41,346 nucleotides of DNA from CAYQJS01 sp964417895 (GCA_964417895.1 CAYQJS010000050.1:1-41346); one strand, 5' to 3'; shown: positions 7,176-16,276, counted from the first letter of the stretch. Made by a program: numbers and translations. Notes: generated by a model from the sequence alone, not told the origin.

Positions 7176-7817
7176 TTGAGCTTGCTGGACTTCTTTCATG
7201 CCGCTGGGCGACTGAAAACCATTGCCCGCCAGGGCTGGGTAGACCGCGGCGTGCCGTCCCCCGAGTCCGTGGCCGATCACACTTTCCGCTCGGCGATCAT
7301 GGCGTTGGTGCTCGGTAACGCGGCAGGTCTCGATACCGCTCGCCTCGTGAAGCTGGCGCTGGTGCACGACCTGGCCGAGTCGGAGGTTGGTGATGCCACC
7401 CCATACGCCGACGCCATCACGAACGACGCCGACTTCCCGCGGAGCGTGCGGCGCTGGCGCGAGCTGCTCACGCCTGTGCAACTGGCCGCTGCCAAGCAAA
7501 GCAAGCGGCGCCTGGAGACGGACGCCGAGTCGCGACTCTCGTCGCTGCTGCCAGCCGAGCTGGGCGCGGAAGTCCAGGAGCTGTGGACCGACTACGCCGA
7601 GCGCCGCACACCCGAGGCCCGCTTCGCCGCACAGATCGACAAGCTCGAGGCGCTGCTCCAGGCCATCGAGTACCGGGATGCGGGACATCCGTCGGACGTG
7701 GAGAACTTCCTCATCAGCGCCCGCGAGGCGGTGGAGCACCCGGTGCTGCGGGCCTTCTTGACGGAGCTCGAAGCCAGGGCGGGCGCGCAACCAGGTAACG
7801 AGAAGGAGCGCTCCTGA
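7176..7817 (+). CDS. HD-domain phosphohydrolase, YfbR/HDDC2-like
   Basis: A 213-residue HD-fold protein resembling YfbR/HDDC2 5'-deoxynucleotidases. Metal ligands are in place: His in SVADHTFRSAIMAL, the HD pair in LVHDLAESEVGD, and the late Asp in QIDKLEALLQAIEY. The TTG at 7176 is chosen because GGTGAGGG sits just upstream and the N-terminal helix LLDFFHAAGRLKTIARQGWVDRGV begins there; the longer frame from 7104 would be translated from the palindromic repeat. Members hydrolyse dNMPs or other nucleotides, but the specificity is not readable. It is not obviously linked to its neighbours. Confidence 0.85.
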   Translation: MSLLDFFHAAGRLKTIARQGWVDRGVPSPESVADHTFRSAIMALVLGNAAGLDTARLVKLALVHDLAESEVGDATPYADAITNDADFPRSVRRWRELLTPVQLAAAKQSKRRLETDAESRLSSLLPAELGAEVQELWTDYAERRTPEARFAAQIDKLEALLQAIEYRDAGHPSDVENFLISAREAVEHPVLRAFLTELEARAGAQPGNEKERS

Positions 7818-7865
7818 GCCGGTCGAGGGGTGCGGCTCGGCGGGGTGGCCCACGAGCTCGCGTGT

Positions 7866-8320
7866 TCAGTCGCGTCCGGAGGCGATTTGCCCACGGGTTC
7901 GCGCTCGATCAGCCAACTCGGCTATAGCGAGGAGCAGCAGTCCGAGGCCTAAGACGCCGCCCACAAATCCGGAAGCCACAAGCACCGTCCGGGGTACATC
8001 GGAAGTGGTGGGCGCGAACGCTTCTCCAGGCGACCCGATGACCATCAGCACTGCCACGAGGCAAAACAGCGCCGCGCTCAGCGTACCCCACCAGCGAGGG
8101 CTTCTGACAAGCAGGGAGAGCAAGACCAACACGCCGAGGATCGTGACCGGGGCAGATATGGCGGTGCCGGAGGATACGAAATCGCTCGCAACGTTATTCG
8201 GGTCGCCAGGTCCACCGAACTGATAGGGCACCTGAAAATGATCGCTACCGGAGTGGCAACAACCTGCTGCAGCACGATCAAGAGGGAAAACCACACGAGC
8301 CTCCGAGTTGTTTGCCTCAT
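7866..8320 (-). pseudogene. Frameshifted small membrane protein
   Basis: Two overlapping minus-strand frames together make one plausible membrane protein. The 5' frame from ATG 8320 gives a convincing N-terminus (RRLVWFSLLIVLQQVVATPVAI), while the continuation FQVPYQFGGPGDPNNVASDF, two further hydrophobic helices and the C-terminus ending at 7866 lie in another frame. Adding one base to the A run at 8235-8238 (a T run on the coding strand) joins them without a break. The result would be about 150 residues with three or four helices. I do not recognise the family. Either the gene is freshly inactivated or the base is a homopolymer error in the sequence. Confidence 0.6.
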
Positions 8321-8371
8321 GGACCCCTTCTCAGCAATGGTCGTTTGCGTCGGTAGGATAATGCTAATCCG

Positions 8372-10435
8372 ATGGAACCCTCTCCGATGTCGCCCCTGAG
8401 GGTCTCGCTCGTCGCCACTGTGCTGGACGAGGCGGCGAGCCTGCCTGCCTGGCTCCGCTCCATCGAAGCCCAGACGCGCCAGCCCGATGAAGTCGTCATC
8501 GTGGACGGCGGCTCCACCGACGGGACGTGGGAGGCGTTGCAGTCATGGGGGGCAGAAACCCCTGGGGCCTCGGTGCGCCGCTGGGCGGGCGCCAACATCG
8601 CGCAGGGGCGGAACGCCGCCATCAAGCACGCTAACGGCGAGCTGATCGCGGTCACCGACGCGGGAACCACGCTCGACGCGAGGTGGCTCGAGCGCATCAT
8701 CGCGACCATCGAGGCGGGCCCTCTCGTCGACGTGGCTTCGGGCTTCTTCCTCCCCGACTTCCGCGGCAGGTTCGAGCGAGCGATAGCGGCCACCGTGCTG
8801 CCTGCGCTCGACGACGTGGATCCGGAGCGGTTCCTGCCCTCCAGTCGGTCGGTAGCCTTTCGGCGGAGCGCGTGGGCCGGGGTGGGGGGCTACCCCGAGT
8901 GGCTCGACTACAGCGAAGATCTCGTCTTCGATCTCGCTTTGCGGCGAGCGGGTTATCGTTTCGCTTTTGCACCCGACGCCGTGGTCAAGTTCAGACCCCG
9001 GCCGGGTCTCGCCGCCTTCTTCACGCAGTATTACCGGTACGCACGGGGGGACGGAAAAGCGGACCTGTGGCGCTGGCGCCACGCGGCCCGTTACGCGGCG
9101 TATTCGCTAGGGCCTGCGCTTTTGTGGCGGGGTCGGCGATCACCGGTGGCCATTGGACTCGCCGCCGCGGCGGCTGCCCTCTACCTCCGCCGACCCATTG
9201 AGCGGCTCGTCGGATTGCGGATTGCGGATTGCGGATTGCGGAATGAGGGGGCACGTCACGATGCCGGATTTCCCCGCTCGCAATCCGCGTTCGTCGGGGC
9301 GCTAGCGCTGGTTCCGATCATTCGGGTCGTTGGCGACGTTGCCAAAATGCTGGGCTACCCGGCGGGAGTGCTCTGGCGACTCCGGCGACTCGCGCGCGGG
9401 GAGATACCCCCCACCCCAACCCTCCCCCTCAAGGGGGGAGGGGGCAGTGCGCAACCCACGCTTCTCCCCTATCCGGAATCAGCGGTCCGCAATCCCCAAT
9501 CCACGGTACTCTCCAATCAGCAATCAGCAATCAGCAATCAGCAATCCACGTGCGACCTTTCCGTGGTCATCGTCAGCTACAACACGAGGAACCTGCTGCA
9601 GGCATGCCTCGGTTCCCTGGAGCGCAGCATTGGCGTCGCCAGTCGCGAGACGTTCGTTGTCGATAACGCCTCGACGGACGGGAGCGCCGAGATGGTCGCG
9701 GCTGAGTTTCCCTGGGTCCAGCTCATCCGCAGCTCCGTCAACGGCGGCTACGCCTACGCCAACAACATGGCCTTGCGGCAGGCTGGTGGGAAGCGGGTGC
9801 TGCTCCTCAATCCCGACACCGAGCTTGGTCCGACCGCCATAGCCGACATGGTCGCCTATCTCGACGCGCACCCAAACGCCGGGGCGGTGGGACCCAAGCT
9901 TATCCGGCCTGACGGCACCCTTGACCTGGCCTGCCGACGCAGTTTCCCGAGCCCGGCCGTCGCCTTTTACCGCCTGGTGGGCCTCAGCTCGCTGTTCCCA
10001 GGCAGTCCCGTCTTTGGCCGCTACAACCTCACCTACCTGCACCCGGATGTCGAGACGGAAGTCGATTCTGTGACGGGCGCCTTCATGCTGGTTCGCCGGG
10101 AGGCCATTGAGCAGGTCGGTCTCCTCGACGAGCGCTTCTTCATGTATGGTGAAGACTTGGACTGGGCGTTTCGGATGAAGGAACGCGGGTGGCACATCCG
10201 CTACAATCCAAAAGTCACCGTTGTGCACCACAAGGGGGCCAGCAGCCGCCAGACGAGCGAGCGCACGACGGTGCATTTCTACCGCGCGATGCAGCTCTTC
10301 TATGAGAAGCACTATCGCGACCGGGCTCCATCTCCCCTCGGCTGGCTCGTCGTCGCCGGCATCTATCTCCGCCTCGGATGGTCACTCCTCAAGAACGCGT
10401 TGCGGCCGGACGAGGAGCACCGCGTTGCGACCTGA
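8372..10435 (+). CDS. Two-domain family 2 glycosyltransferase (fusion through repeats)
   Basis: A 687-residue protein with two GT2 catalytic domains. Domain 1 (about residues 7-235) has SLVATVLDEAASLPAWLRSI, VIVDGGSTDGTWEAL and a late acidic YSEDLVFDLALRRAGY. Domain 2 (about 393-640) has SVVIVSYNTRNLLQACLGSL, FVVDNASTDGS, LLNPDTELG and FMYGEDLDWAFRMKERGW, like rhamnosyltransferases. A hydrophobic stretch near residues 245-275 and a C-terminal one suggest membrane contact. The linker (about 281-392) is encoded by repeat arrays (CGGATTG, the CCTCCCCC hairpin, CAATCAG), so two once separate genes may have become joined. No in-frame start precedes domain 2 closely, so a single chain is likely. 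The next gene is a polyprenyl glycosylphosphotransferase, pointing to surface polysaccharide assembly. Confidence 0.9.
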   Translation: MEPSPMSPLRVSLVATVLDEAASLPAWLRSIEAQTRQPDEVVIVDGGSTDGTWEALQSWGAETPGASVRRWAGANIAQGRNAAIKHANGELIAVTDAGTTLDARWLERIIATIEAGPLVDVASGFFLPDFRGRFERAIAATVLPALDDVDPERFLPSSRSVAFRRSAWAGVGGYPEWLDYSEDLVFDLALRRAGYRFAFAPDAVVKFRPRPGLAAFFTQYYRYARGDGKADLWRWRHAARYAAYSLGPALLWRGRRSPVAIGLAAAAAALYLRRPIERLVGLRIADCGLRNEGARHDAGFPRSQSAFVGALALVPIIRVVGDVAKMLGYPAGVLWRLRRLARGEIPPTPTLPLKGGGGSAQPTLLPYPESAVRNPQSTVLSNQQSAISNQQSTCDLSVVIVSYNTRNLLQACLGSLERSIGVASRETFVVDNASTDGSAEMVAAEFPWVQLIRSSVNGGYAYANNMALRQAGGKRVLLLNPDTELGPTAIADMVAYLDAHPNAGAVGPKLIRPDGTLDLACRRSFPSPAVAFYRLVGLSSLFPGSPVFGRYNLTYLHPDVETEVDSVTGAFMLVRREAIEQVGLLDERFFMYGEDLDWAFRMKERGWHIRYNPKVTVVHHKGASSRQTSERTTVHFYRAMQLFYEKHYRDRAPSPLGWLVVAGIYLRLGWSLLKNALRPDEEHRVAT
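9211..9549. repeat. Repeat block inside the glycosyltransferase gene
   Basis: The block starts with four tandem CGGATTG (9211-9238) and ends with four tandem CAATCAG (9514-9541), which is nearly the inverse word. Between them lie a C/G-rich hairpin element (9406-9444) and unrelated sequence. The span of 339 bases is a multiple of three and contains no stop in the glycosyltransferase frame. Confidence 0.75.
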
Positions 10436-10486
10436 GGCTACAGCGGAGCTTCCGGCGGTCGGTGCCCCTGTGAGGATCCCCCGCCC

Positions 10487-11938
10487 ATGATGCTCGACGC
10501 GCCACCTGTACCCGGGGCGATCCCCGCGCCACCGGAGCGTGCCATCCGTCAGCGGCTGGCGCCGTTCGTCCGGGCGGCGTATGTTGTGAGCCTCATCCTG
10601 GGCGACGTTTTGGCCATCACGGTCGCCTTTGCTCTTGCGTACGAGATTCGCGCGGCCACCGAGCAGCGCCCGAATCAGGTCCCGCCACTGTCCGAATACC
10701 TCCCCACGTTGGGCTTCCTGGTCGTCTCTCTGCTGCTCACGTTCGCGCTAATGCGGATGTACTTGCCCCGCCGCGGCAGATCCTACGTCGACCAGCTGGG
10801 CTCACTCCTGACAGCGGTGACCATCGGGAACGTGGTAGCGCTGGCGGTCTCCGCGTTCAGCCGCGGTACCCTCGACGCCCCTCGAATCATGCTTGTTGCC
10901 GCCTGGGCCCTAACTATCTTGTTCGTCTGGCTGATGCGCGCACTGACCGACTTCGGCCTGCGTATGGCGCGCCGCGCGGGGTTGGACAGACAGAGCCTCC
11001 TGATCGTCGGCGCGGGAGATGAGGGGCAGACCATCCTCCACAAGGTGCGAAGCAACCCGGACCTCGGCTACGAGATCGTTGGCTTCGTTACTCGGGACGG
11101 AATCAAGCGCGCCTCGGTGCTGGGCTCCATCCATGATCTCACCGACGTCATACAGCGGCACGGCGTACGGGAAGTCGTCGTCGCGGACCCCGAGCTCACT
11201 CATACGCAGATTCTCGATATCGTGGCGGCATGCGATCGGGCGCGCGTGAGTGTGACGATCTTCCCGGACGTTTTCCACCTGGTCGTACGGGAGGTGAGCG
11301 CCAGCGAGTTCGGCGGCCTCCCGATCCTGCGCGTGCGCGACGTGGAGCTCCGCGGCTGGAACCTGGCGGTCAAGCGCGCCCTGGACATCGCCGTCGCAGC
11401 AGCGCTGCTGGTGCTCCTGGCACCGCTCCTGGTCCTGGTCGCGCTCGCGGTCAAGGCCATGTCGCGCGGGTCCGCCTTCTTCGTGCAGGAGCGCGTCGGG
11501 ATCGACGGGCGCCCTTTCCCCTGCGTCAAATTCCGGTCTATGTTCGTGGATGCGGAAGCCGGCACGGGCCCCGTGTGGGCGAGCCCGGAGGACGCGCGCG
11601 TCACTCCGCTGGGGCGCATTCTCCGACGGTTCTCGGTCGACGAGCTGCCCCAACTAGTGAACGTGCTCATGGGTGACATGAGTCTGGTGGGCCCGAGACC
11701 GGAGCGACCCCATTTCGTCGCGCAATTCAGTCGCCTGATCCCTCGGTATGACCGGCGACACCAGGAGAAATCCGGCGTCACGGGCTGGGCGCAGGTCAAC
11801 GGGCTGCGCGGTCAGAGCCCTATCCACGAACGGACGCTCTACGATCTCTTCTACGTCGAGCACTGGTCTCCAGCCTTCGACCTGAAGATCCTCTTGAAGA
11901 CGATTGCGGCCGTTCTCCGCGGCCGTAATGCCTACTGA
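10487..11938 (+). CDS. Polyprenyl glycosylphosphotransferase (WcaJ/WbaP type)
   Basis: A 483-residue initiating enzyme of exopolysaccharide or O-antigen repeat-unit synthesis, moving a sugar-1-phosphate to a polyprenyl phosphate at the inner membrane. The N-terminal half has four or five membrane helices (residues about 25-150), then a Rossmann-like CoA-binding domain starting LLIVGAGDEGQTI. The C-terminal catalytic domain follows a membrane-associated helix (AVKRALDIAVAAALLVLLAPLLVLVAL) and contains VQERVGIDGRPF, KFRSMFVDAE, DELPQLVNVLMGDMSLVGPRPE near residue 385 and GVTGWAQVNGLRG. The sugar is unknown. It follows the glycosyltransferase by 51 bases and overlaps pth by 11. Confidence 0.93.
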   Translation: MMLDAPPVPGAIPAPPERAIRQRLAPFVRAAYVVSLILGDVLAITVAFALAYEIRAATEQRPNQVPPLSEYLPTLGFLVVSLLLTFALMRMYLPRRGRSYVDQLGSLLTAVTIGNVVALAVSAFSRGTLDAPRIMLVAAWALTILFVWLMRALTDFGLRMARRAGLDRQSLLIVGAGDEGQTILHKVRSNPDLGYEIVGFVTRDGIKRASVLGSIHDLTDVIQRHGVREVVVADPELTHTQILDIVAACDRARVSVTIFPDVFHLVVREVSASEFGGLPILRVRDVELRGWNLAVKRALDIAVAAALLVLLAPLLVLVALAVKAMSRGSAFFVQERVGIDGRPFPCVKFRSMFVDAEAGTGPVWASPEDARVTPLGRILRRFSVDELPQLVNVLMGDMSLVGPRPERPHFVAQFSRLIPRYDRRHQEKSGVTGWAQVNGLRGQSPIHERTLYDLFYVEHWSPAFDLKILLKTIAAVLRGRNAY

Positions 11939-12536
11939 TCCGACGAAGCTCGTCGTCGGCCTGGGCAATCCCGGCGCGAGCTACCGCGGAACGCGCCACA
12001 ACGCAGGGTCCCTCGTCGTGCAAGAGCTGGTGCGCCGCCACAAGTTAACAGCCAAGAACCGCAACCTTGCCGCCGTCTGGGAGGCGCGGTTGCTGGGCGC
12101 CGACGTTACGCTGGCGCAGCCCAAAACCTATATGAACCTGAGCGGACGCGCTGTGACCTCGCTCCGACACGCCTATAACATCCGAGATCTCGTAAATCTG
12201 CTGGTCGTCTATGACGAGCTCGACCTCCCGCTGGGCGCCCTACGCCTTCGGGATAGTGGGGGGTCGGGCGGGCACAATGGCATGAGGTCGATCATCGAGG
12301 CGCTGGGGACCGAGACCTTCGCTCGGTTGCGGGTCGGCATCGGTCGTCCGCCGCCCGGGGTGGACCCGGTCGACTACGTGCTGACGAGGTTCGCGGCAGA
12401 GGAACGAGCGCTGATCGAGCGAGCTGTCACCTTCGGCGCGGATGCAGTGGAATGCTGGATCGAGGACGGGCCATCGGAGGCAATGAACCGCTTCAACAGG
12501 GCTCCTCTGTCGGGCGGTCCGGAGGTTACGGAGTGA
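11928..12536 (+). CDS. pth: Peptidyl-tRNA hydrolase
   Basis: Releases peptidyl-tRNA that has dropped off the ribosome. All active-site elements of bacterial Pth are visible: LVVGLGNPG with Asn14, the catalytic His24 in RGTRHNAG, YMNLSG with Asn70, VVYDELDLPLG with Asp96 and GGHNGMRSI. The length of 202 residues is normal. ATG 11928 is used because the conserved N-terminus starts six residues later; it overlaps the preceding stop by 11 bases. Its own stop overlaps the GTG start of mfd (GTGA), a pth-mfd order common in bacteria. Confidence 0.96.
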   Translation: MPTDPTKLVVGLGNPGASYRGTRHNAGSLVVQELVRRHKLTAKNRNLAAVWEARLLGADVTLAQPKTYMNLSGRAVTSLRHAYNIRDLVNLLVVYDELDLPLGALRLRDSGGSGGHNGMRSIIEALGTETFARLRVGIGRPPPGVDPVDYVLTRFAAEERALIERAVTFGADAVECWIEDGPSEAMNRFNRAPLSGGPEVTE

Positions 12537-15500
12537 GGCTCGACGCGCTGCTGCCTCGGGTCAGGCAAGACCCGGGGTACCAGGCGCTGCGGGAGAGACT
12601 GGCGCGGCCCGGCGCCCGCGAGCCTGCGCGGTTCTCCGTCCTCGACGCGGCGAAGCCCGCTGTGGTGGCCGCCCTCCACGGCGAGCTGGACAGGCCGACT
12701 TTCGTCCTCGTCAACCGCCTGGCGCGCGCGCGGCAGGTGGTCGAGGAGCTACGTGCGTGGGGCGAATCGCCGGACGGCATCTACCTCTTCCCGGAGCTGG
12801 ACGCCCTGCCCTACGAGCGGATGCCGTTGGGCGGGGAGATCCTCGCCCAACGGCTTCAGACCTTGATGGCCCTTAGCATGGGCGATGGGGGCTGGGGGCC
12901 AGGGGCCCGAACGGGGGAAGGGCACCAGGGGCCAGGGGCCGGCCTGCCCCCCGTCCCCCGACCCCTGACCCCCTTGGTGGTCGTGACCGCCCGGGCGGCG
13001 ATGGACCGCGTGATGTCGCCGGAGGAATGCCGGGAGGCCAGCCAACGCGTTCGCCGGGGGGATCACGTTCGCCCGGAGCAACTGGTGGCGGAGTGGGTGA
13101 GGACAGGGTACGAGCCAGTCGCCGTAGTACAGGGTCCCGGGGAGTTCGCCCGGCGGGGCGGCATCCTGGACGTCTACCCTGTTGGCCTCCATACCGGCCG
13201 CCCGGATCTTCGGGGAGCCGCGTTCCGCATCGAGTTCTTCGGGAACGAGGTGGACTCCATCCGCGCCGTTGACGTGTCTACACAACGCTCGACCGAGTCG
13301 GTCGAGGAAGTGGTGATAGGGCCGGCGCACGAGGTGCTGCCGACGACGGCGCCGGAGGCAGCCCTCAGTCTCGACGGTTTCGACTTTCGCCACATGAGGC
13401 CTCGCTTTCGAGACGAGGTCGAAGACGAGGTTCGCATGCTCCAGGGTGGCCAGCCGTTCGCGCTCCTTGAGGCGTACCGGGGGTTGCTCGGTTCCTCCAG
13501 CATTCTGGACTACCTGCCGGAGGATGGTCTTCTCATCGTCGACGAGCCGGGCGTCGTGGCGGCGACGGCTCGGGAGCTGCATCGCCAGGCGGAAGAGCTG
13601 TACCTGGACCTCCGCGATCGAGGCGAGGCGCCCGGGGGATTGCCGCGCCCCTACCGGACGTGGGAGGAGCTTCAGGGGACAGGGGACAGGGGACAGGGGA
13701 CAGGGGACAGAGGACAGGGGACAGGGGACGGGGCGATTCCTCCAGTGTCTCCGCGTCTCCGCGTCTCCGCGTCGCCGCAAGGTGTTTCACAGCTCCATTT
13801 CGTGCTGGACCCCGATGCGCTGGACACCGCCTTCGTGCCCGCCCCCATGTACAGCGGCCGCCTACCGGAGCTGATCGACGCCACCGCTACCGGAGAGTTT
13901 CAGGTTCCGGGTTCCGAGTTCCGAGCGGATTCGGGCGCGGAACTCGCAACTCGGAACTCGGAGCTCGTCGTCATCGTCAGCCAGCAGGCGGCCAGACTCG
14001 CGGAGCTATTCGAGGAGGGTGGCGTTCGGCCGAGCGAGGTCGATAGCCCTGGCCCTCTGGCGTTGGTCCACGGCGCTCTCGGCGAAGGATGGGCCAACCC
14101 CGGGATCGGCATCACTGTCCTCACCGACCGGGAGATCTTCGGCTGGGCCAAGATCCGAAGGACCGTCCGCCGCGCGGTCGCCAGCGCCCGCGAGCGCTTC
14201 CTCAGCGACCTCGAGCCGGGTGAGCTGGTCGTCCACGTGGACCACGGGATCGGCCGCTACCACGGATTGGTCCGCATCAAGGATCGCGGCACTGACATCG
14301 AGCGCGAGTACATCGACATCGAGTACGCCGACAACGGGCGGCTGCGCGTGCTGGCCGAACACGCCGACCGGGTGAGCCGCTACATCGGCGCCGGCGAGGC
14401 CGTCCCAGCTCTGACGCGCCTGGGCAGTGGTGAGTGGCAGCGCACGAAGCGGCGCATCCGCTCGGCAGTACACCGCATAGCCCGCGACCTCGTGGAGCTG
14501 TACGCCACTCGCGAGTTGGCCGAGGCGACGCCGCTGGCCCCCGACAGCCAGTGGCAGATGGAGCTGGAGGCCTCCTTCCCGTTCCTCGAGACGCCCGATC
14601 AGCTCCAGGCCGCGGCCGCGGTAAAGGAGGACCTGGAGCAGAAGCGGCCCATGGACCGTCTGCTGGTCGGCGACGTCGGCTATGGGAAGACGGAGGTCGC
14701 CGTGCGCGCCGCGTTCAAGGCCGTCAACTCGGGGAAGCAGGTGGGCATCCTGGTACCAACGACGGTCCTCGCCCAGCAACACTTCACGACCTTTCGGGAG
14801 CGGCTCGCGCCGTTCCCCGTGCGCGTCGAGGTCCTCTCGCGGTTCCTTTCCGACCGAGAGGCACGCCGCGTGATCGGGGGCATCAAGGACGGCACCGTGG
14901 ACATCGTCATCGGCACACACCGGCTGCTCCAGAAGGACGTCGGGTTCAGGAACCTGGGGCTGGTCATCATCGACGAGGAGCAGCGCTTTGGCGTCGCGCA
15001 CAAGGAGCGCTTCAAACACCTCCGCACCGAGGTGCACGTCCTGACACTCTCGGCGACGCCCATCCCCCGAACGCTGCACCTCTCCCTGGTGGGGGTGCGG
15101 GACCTGAGCATGATGCAGACGCCGCCGGAGGACCGGCTCCCAATCCGGACGTACGTCACCGAGCACGACGACGGCTTGATCCGCGAGGCCATCCTTCGGG
15201 AGCTAGACCGCGGCGGGCAGGTGTACTACGTGTCGAACCGGGTGTACTCGATCCTGGGGGTCGCGGCGCGGCTTGCTGCGCTGGTGCCCGAGGCCCGCAT
15301 CGTCGTAGGCCACGGCCAGATGAGCGACGACGAGCTGGAGGAGGCGATGTTGCGCTTCGCCAACGGCGACGCGGACGTGCTCGTCTGCACCACCATCATT
15401 GAGGCTGGGCTCGACCTGCCGAACGTCAACACCATCGTCGTCACCAACGCCCACCAGTTCGGCCTCTCTCAGCTCTACCAGCTCCGTGGGCGAGTGGGGC

Positions 15501-16276
15501 GGGGTGCGAACCGCGCCTACGCGTACTTTCTGTACGCGGGCGATCGCCAGCTGTCCGAGATCGCCGAGAAGCGGCTGCGCGCCATCTTCGAGGCGACAGA
15601 GCTGGGGGCGGGGTACAGAATCGCCCTGAAGGACCTGGAGATCCGCGGCGCGGGCAATCTACTCGGGGTGGAGCAGCATGGACATATCAGCGCGGTGGGA
15701 TTCGATCTCTACGTTCGCCTGCTGGGGGAGGCGGTGGAGCAGTTGAAGCGCCTGCGGGAGCAGGCGATGAGCGGCGAGGGGATGGCCGACCGCGTTCTGT
15801 CGGGCGCTCTGCAGGAGAAGCCGCACGCCAGCATCACGCTGCCGCTATCGGCATCGCTACCGGAGGACTACGTGGCAGACGAGGCCGCGCGCCTCAACCT
15901 TTATCGGCGACTCGCCGCCATCCAGGACGGGCCGGCCCTGGGCGAGTTGATCAGCGAGATGGAGGACCGGTTCGGCTCGCTGCCCGAGCCCGCCATGAAT
16001 CTGGCGTACGTCGTCAGCCTGCGTCTCGCGGCCGTCGAAGCGGGCGTGGAGGAGATCAGCGTTGAGGGAGGCGAGATCGTCGTCCGCTTCCGCGCCGCGC
16101 GCTCGGTGGACGCGGTCGGGCTCCAGCGCGAACTGAACTCCCCAATTCGAGCCCGAGCCAACCAGGTGCGCATGCAGCTGGGGCGCGGGATGGGCTGGAC
16201 CGCGACGCTGCGGGATCTCGTCGACCGGCTCAAGATTGGTGCGCCGAGCAGGGCGCTGGCGGGGGCCGCGACATAG
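12533..16276 (+). CDS. mfd: Transcription-repair coupling factor Mfd with repeat-derived inserts
   Basis: A 1247-residue Mfd that removes stalled RNA polymerase and recruits UvrA. The N-terminal UvrB-like region contains FPELDALPYERMP and RRGGILDVYPVG; the polymerase-interaction region has LVVHVDHGIGRYHGLVRI; the translocase has GDVGYGKTEVAVRAAFKAV (P-loop), DEEQRFGV (DEEQ box), TLSATPIPRTL and QLYQLRGRVGR; a TRCF C-terminal domain follows. The GTG at 12533 has GGAGG upstream and overlaps the pth stop. Three segments are foreign to the family: about residues 118-147 (CCAGGGG words), 381-416 (eight AGGGGAC, then four GTCTCCGC words) and 456-478 (inverted GGTTCCGA/GGAACTC words). All keep the frame and lie in the N-terminal UvrB-like part, away from the translocase motor. 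Confidence 0.95.
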   Translation: MRLDALLPRVRQDPGYQALRERLARPGAREPARFSVLDAAKPAVVAALHGELDRPTFVLVNRLARARQVVEELRAWGESPDGIYLFPELDALPYERMPLGGEILAQRLQTLMALSMGDGGWGPGARTGEGHQGPGAGLPPVPRPLTPLVVVTARAAMDRVMSPEECREASQRVRRGDHVRPEQLVAEWVRTGYEPVAVVQGPGEFARRGGILDVYPVGLHTGRPDLRGAAFRIEFFGNEVDSIRAVDVSTQRSTESVEEVVIGPAHEVLPTTAPEAALSLDGFDFRHMRPRFRDEVEDEVRMLQGGQPFALLEAYRGLLGSSSILDYLPEDGLLIVDEPGVVAATARELHRQAEELYLDLRDRGEAPGGLPRPYRTWEELQGTGDRGQGTGDRGQGTGDGAIPPVSPRLRVSASPQGVSQLHFVLDPDALDTAFVPAPMYSGRLPELIDATATGEFQVPGSEFRADSGAELATRNSELVVIVSQQAARLAELFEEGGVRPSEVDSPGPLALVHGALGEGWANPGIGITVLTDREIFGWAKIRRTVRRAVASARERFLSDLEPGELVVHVDHGIGRYHGLVRIKDRGTDIEREYIDIEYADNGRLRVLAEHADRVSRYIGAGEAVPALTRLGSGEWQRTKRRIRSAVHRIARDLVELYATRELAEATPLAPDSQWQMELEASFPFLETPDQLQAAAAVKEDLEQKRPMDRLLVGDVGYGKTEVAVRAAFKAVNSGKQVGILVPTTVLAQQHFTTFRERLAPFPVRVEVLSRFLSDREARRVIGGIKDGTVDIVIGTHRLLQKDVGFRNLGLVIIDEEQRFGVAHKERFKHLRTEVHVLTLSATPIPRTLHLSLVGVRDLSMMQTPPEDRLPIRTYVTEHDDGLIREAILRELDRGGQVYYVSNRVYSILGVAARLAALVPEARIVVGHGQMSDDELEEAMLRFANGDADVLVCTTIIEAGLDLPNVNTIVVTNAHQFGLSQLYQLRGRVGRGANRAYAYFLYAGDRQLSEIAEKRLRAIFEATELGAGYRIALKDLEIRGAGNLLGVEQHGHISAVGFDLYVRLLGEAVEQLKRLREQAMSGEGMADRVLSGALQEKPHASITLPLSASLPEDYVADEAARLNLYRRLAAIQDGPALGELISEMEDRFGSLPEPAMNLAYVVSLRLAAVEAGVEEISVEGGEIVVRFRAARSVDAVGLQRELNSPIRARANQVRMQLGRGMGWTATLRDLVDRLKIGAPSRALAGAAT
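12890..12973 (+). repeat. In-frame repeat insert 1 in mfd
   Basis: CCAGGGG-type words on the left (around 12898 and 12926) and inverted C-rich words (CCCCCGACCCCTGACCCC) on the right. It encodes Gly/Pro-rich low-complexity sequence not expected in Mfd. Confidence 0.65.
13674..13778 (+). repeat. In-frame repeat insert 2 in mfd: (AGGGGAC)8 and (GTCTCCGC)4
   Basis: Eight tandem 7-bp words at 13674-13729, seven AGGGGAC and one AGAGGAC, are followed by four 8-bp words at 13747-13778, three GTCTCCGC and one GTCGCCGC. The first array reads as a repeated GQGTGDR heptapeptide because 21 bp equal seven codons. Gain or loss of one 7-bp copy would shift the mfd frame. Confidence 0.9.
13903..13966 (+). 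repeat. In-frame repeat insert 3 in mfd (inverted heptamers)
   Basis: GGTTCCGGGTTCCGAGTTCC on the left and its approximate inverse CGGAACTCGCAACTCGGAAC on the right with a 12-base spacer. The word is shared with hflX, dapF and the dapL start region. Confidence 0.75.

Noticed and set aside
9211..9549. Tandem repeats as a possible CRISPR array
   Set aside because: Units are 7 bp with no unique spacers of regular length and no cas genes; the same holds for the other arrays.
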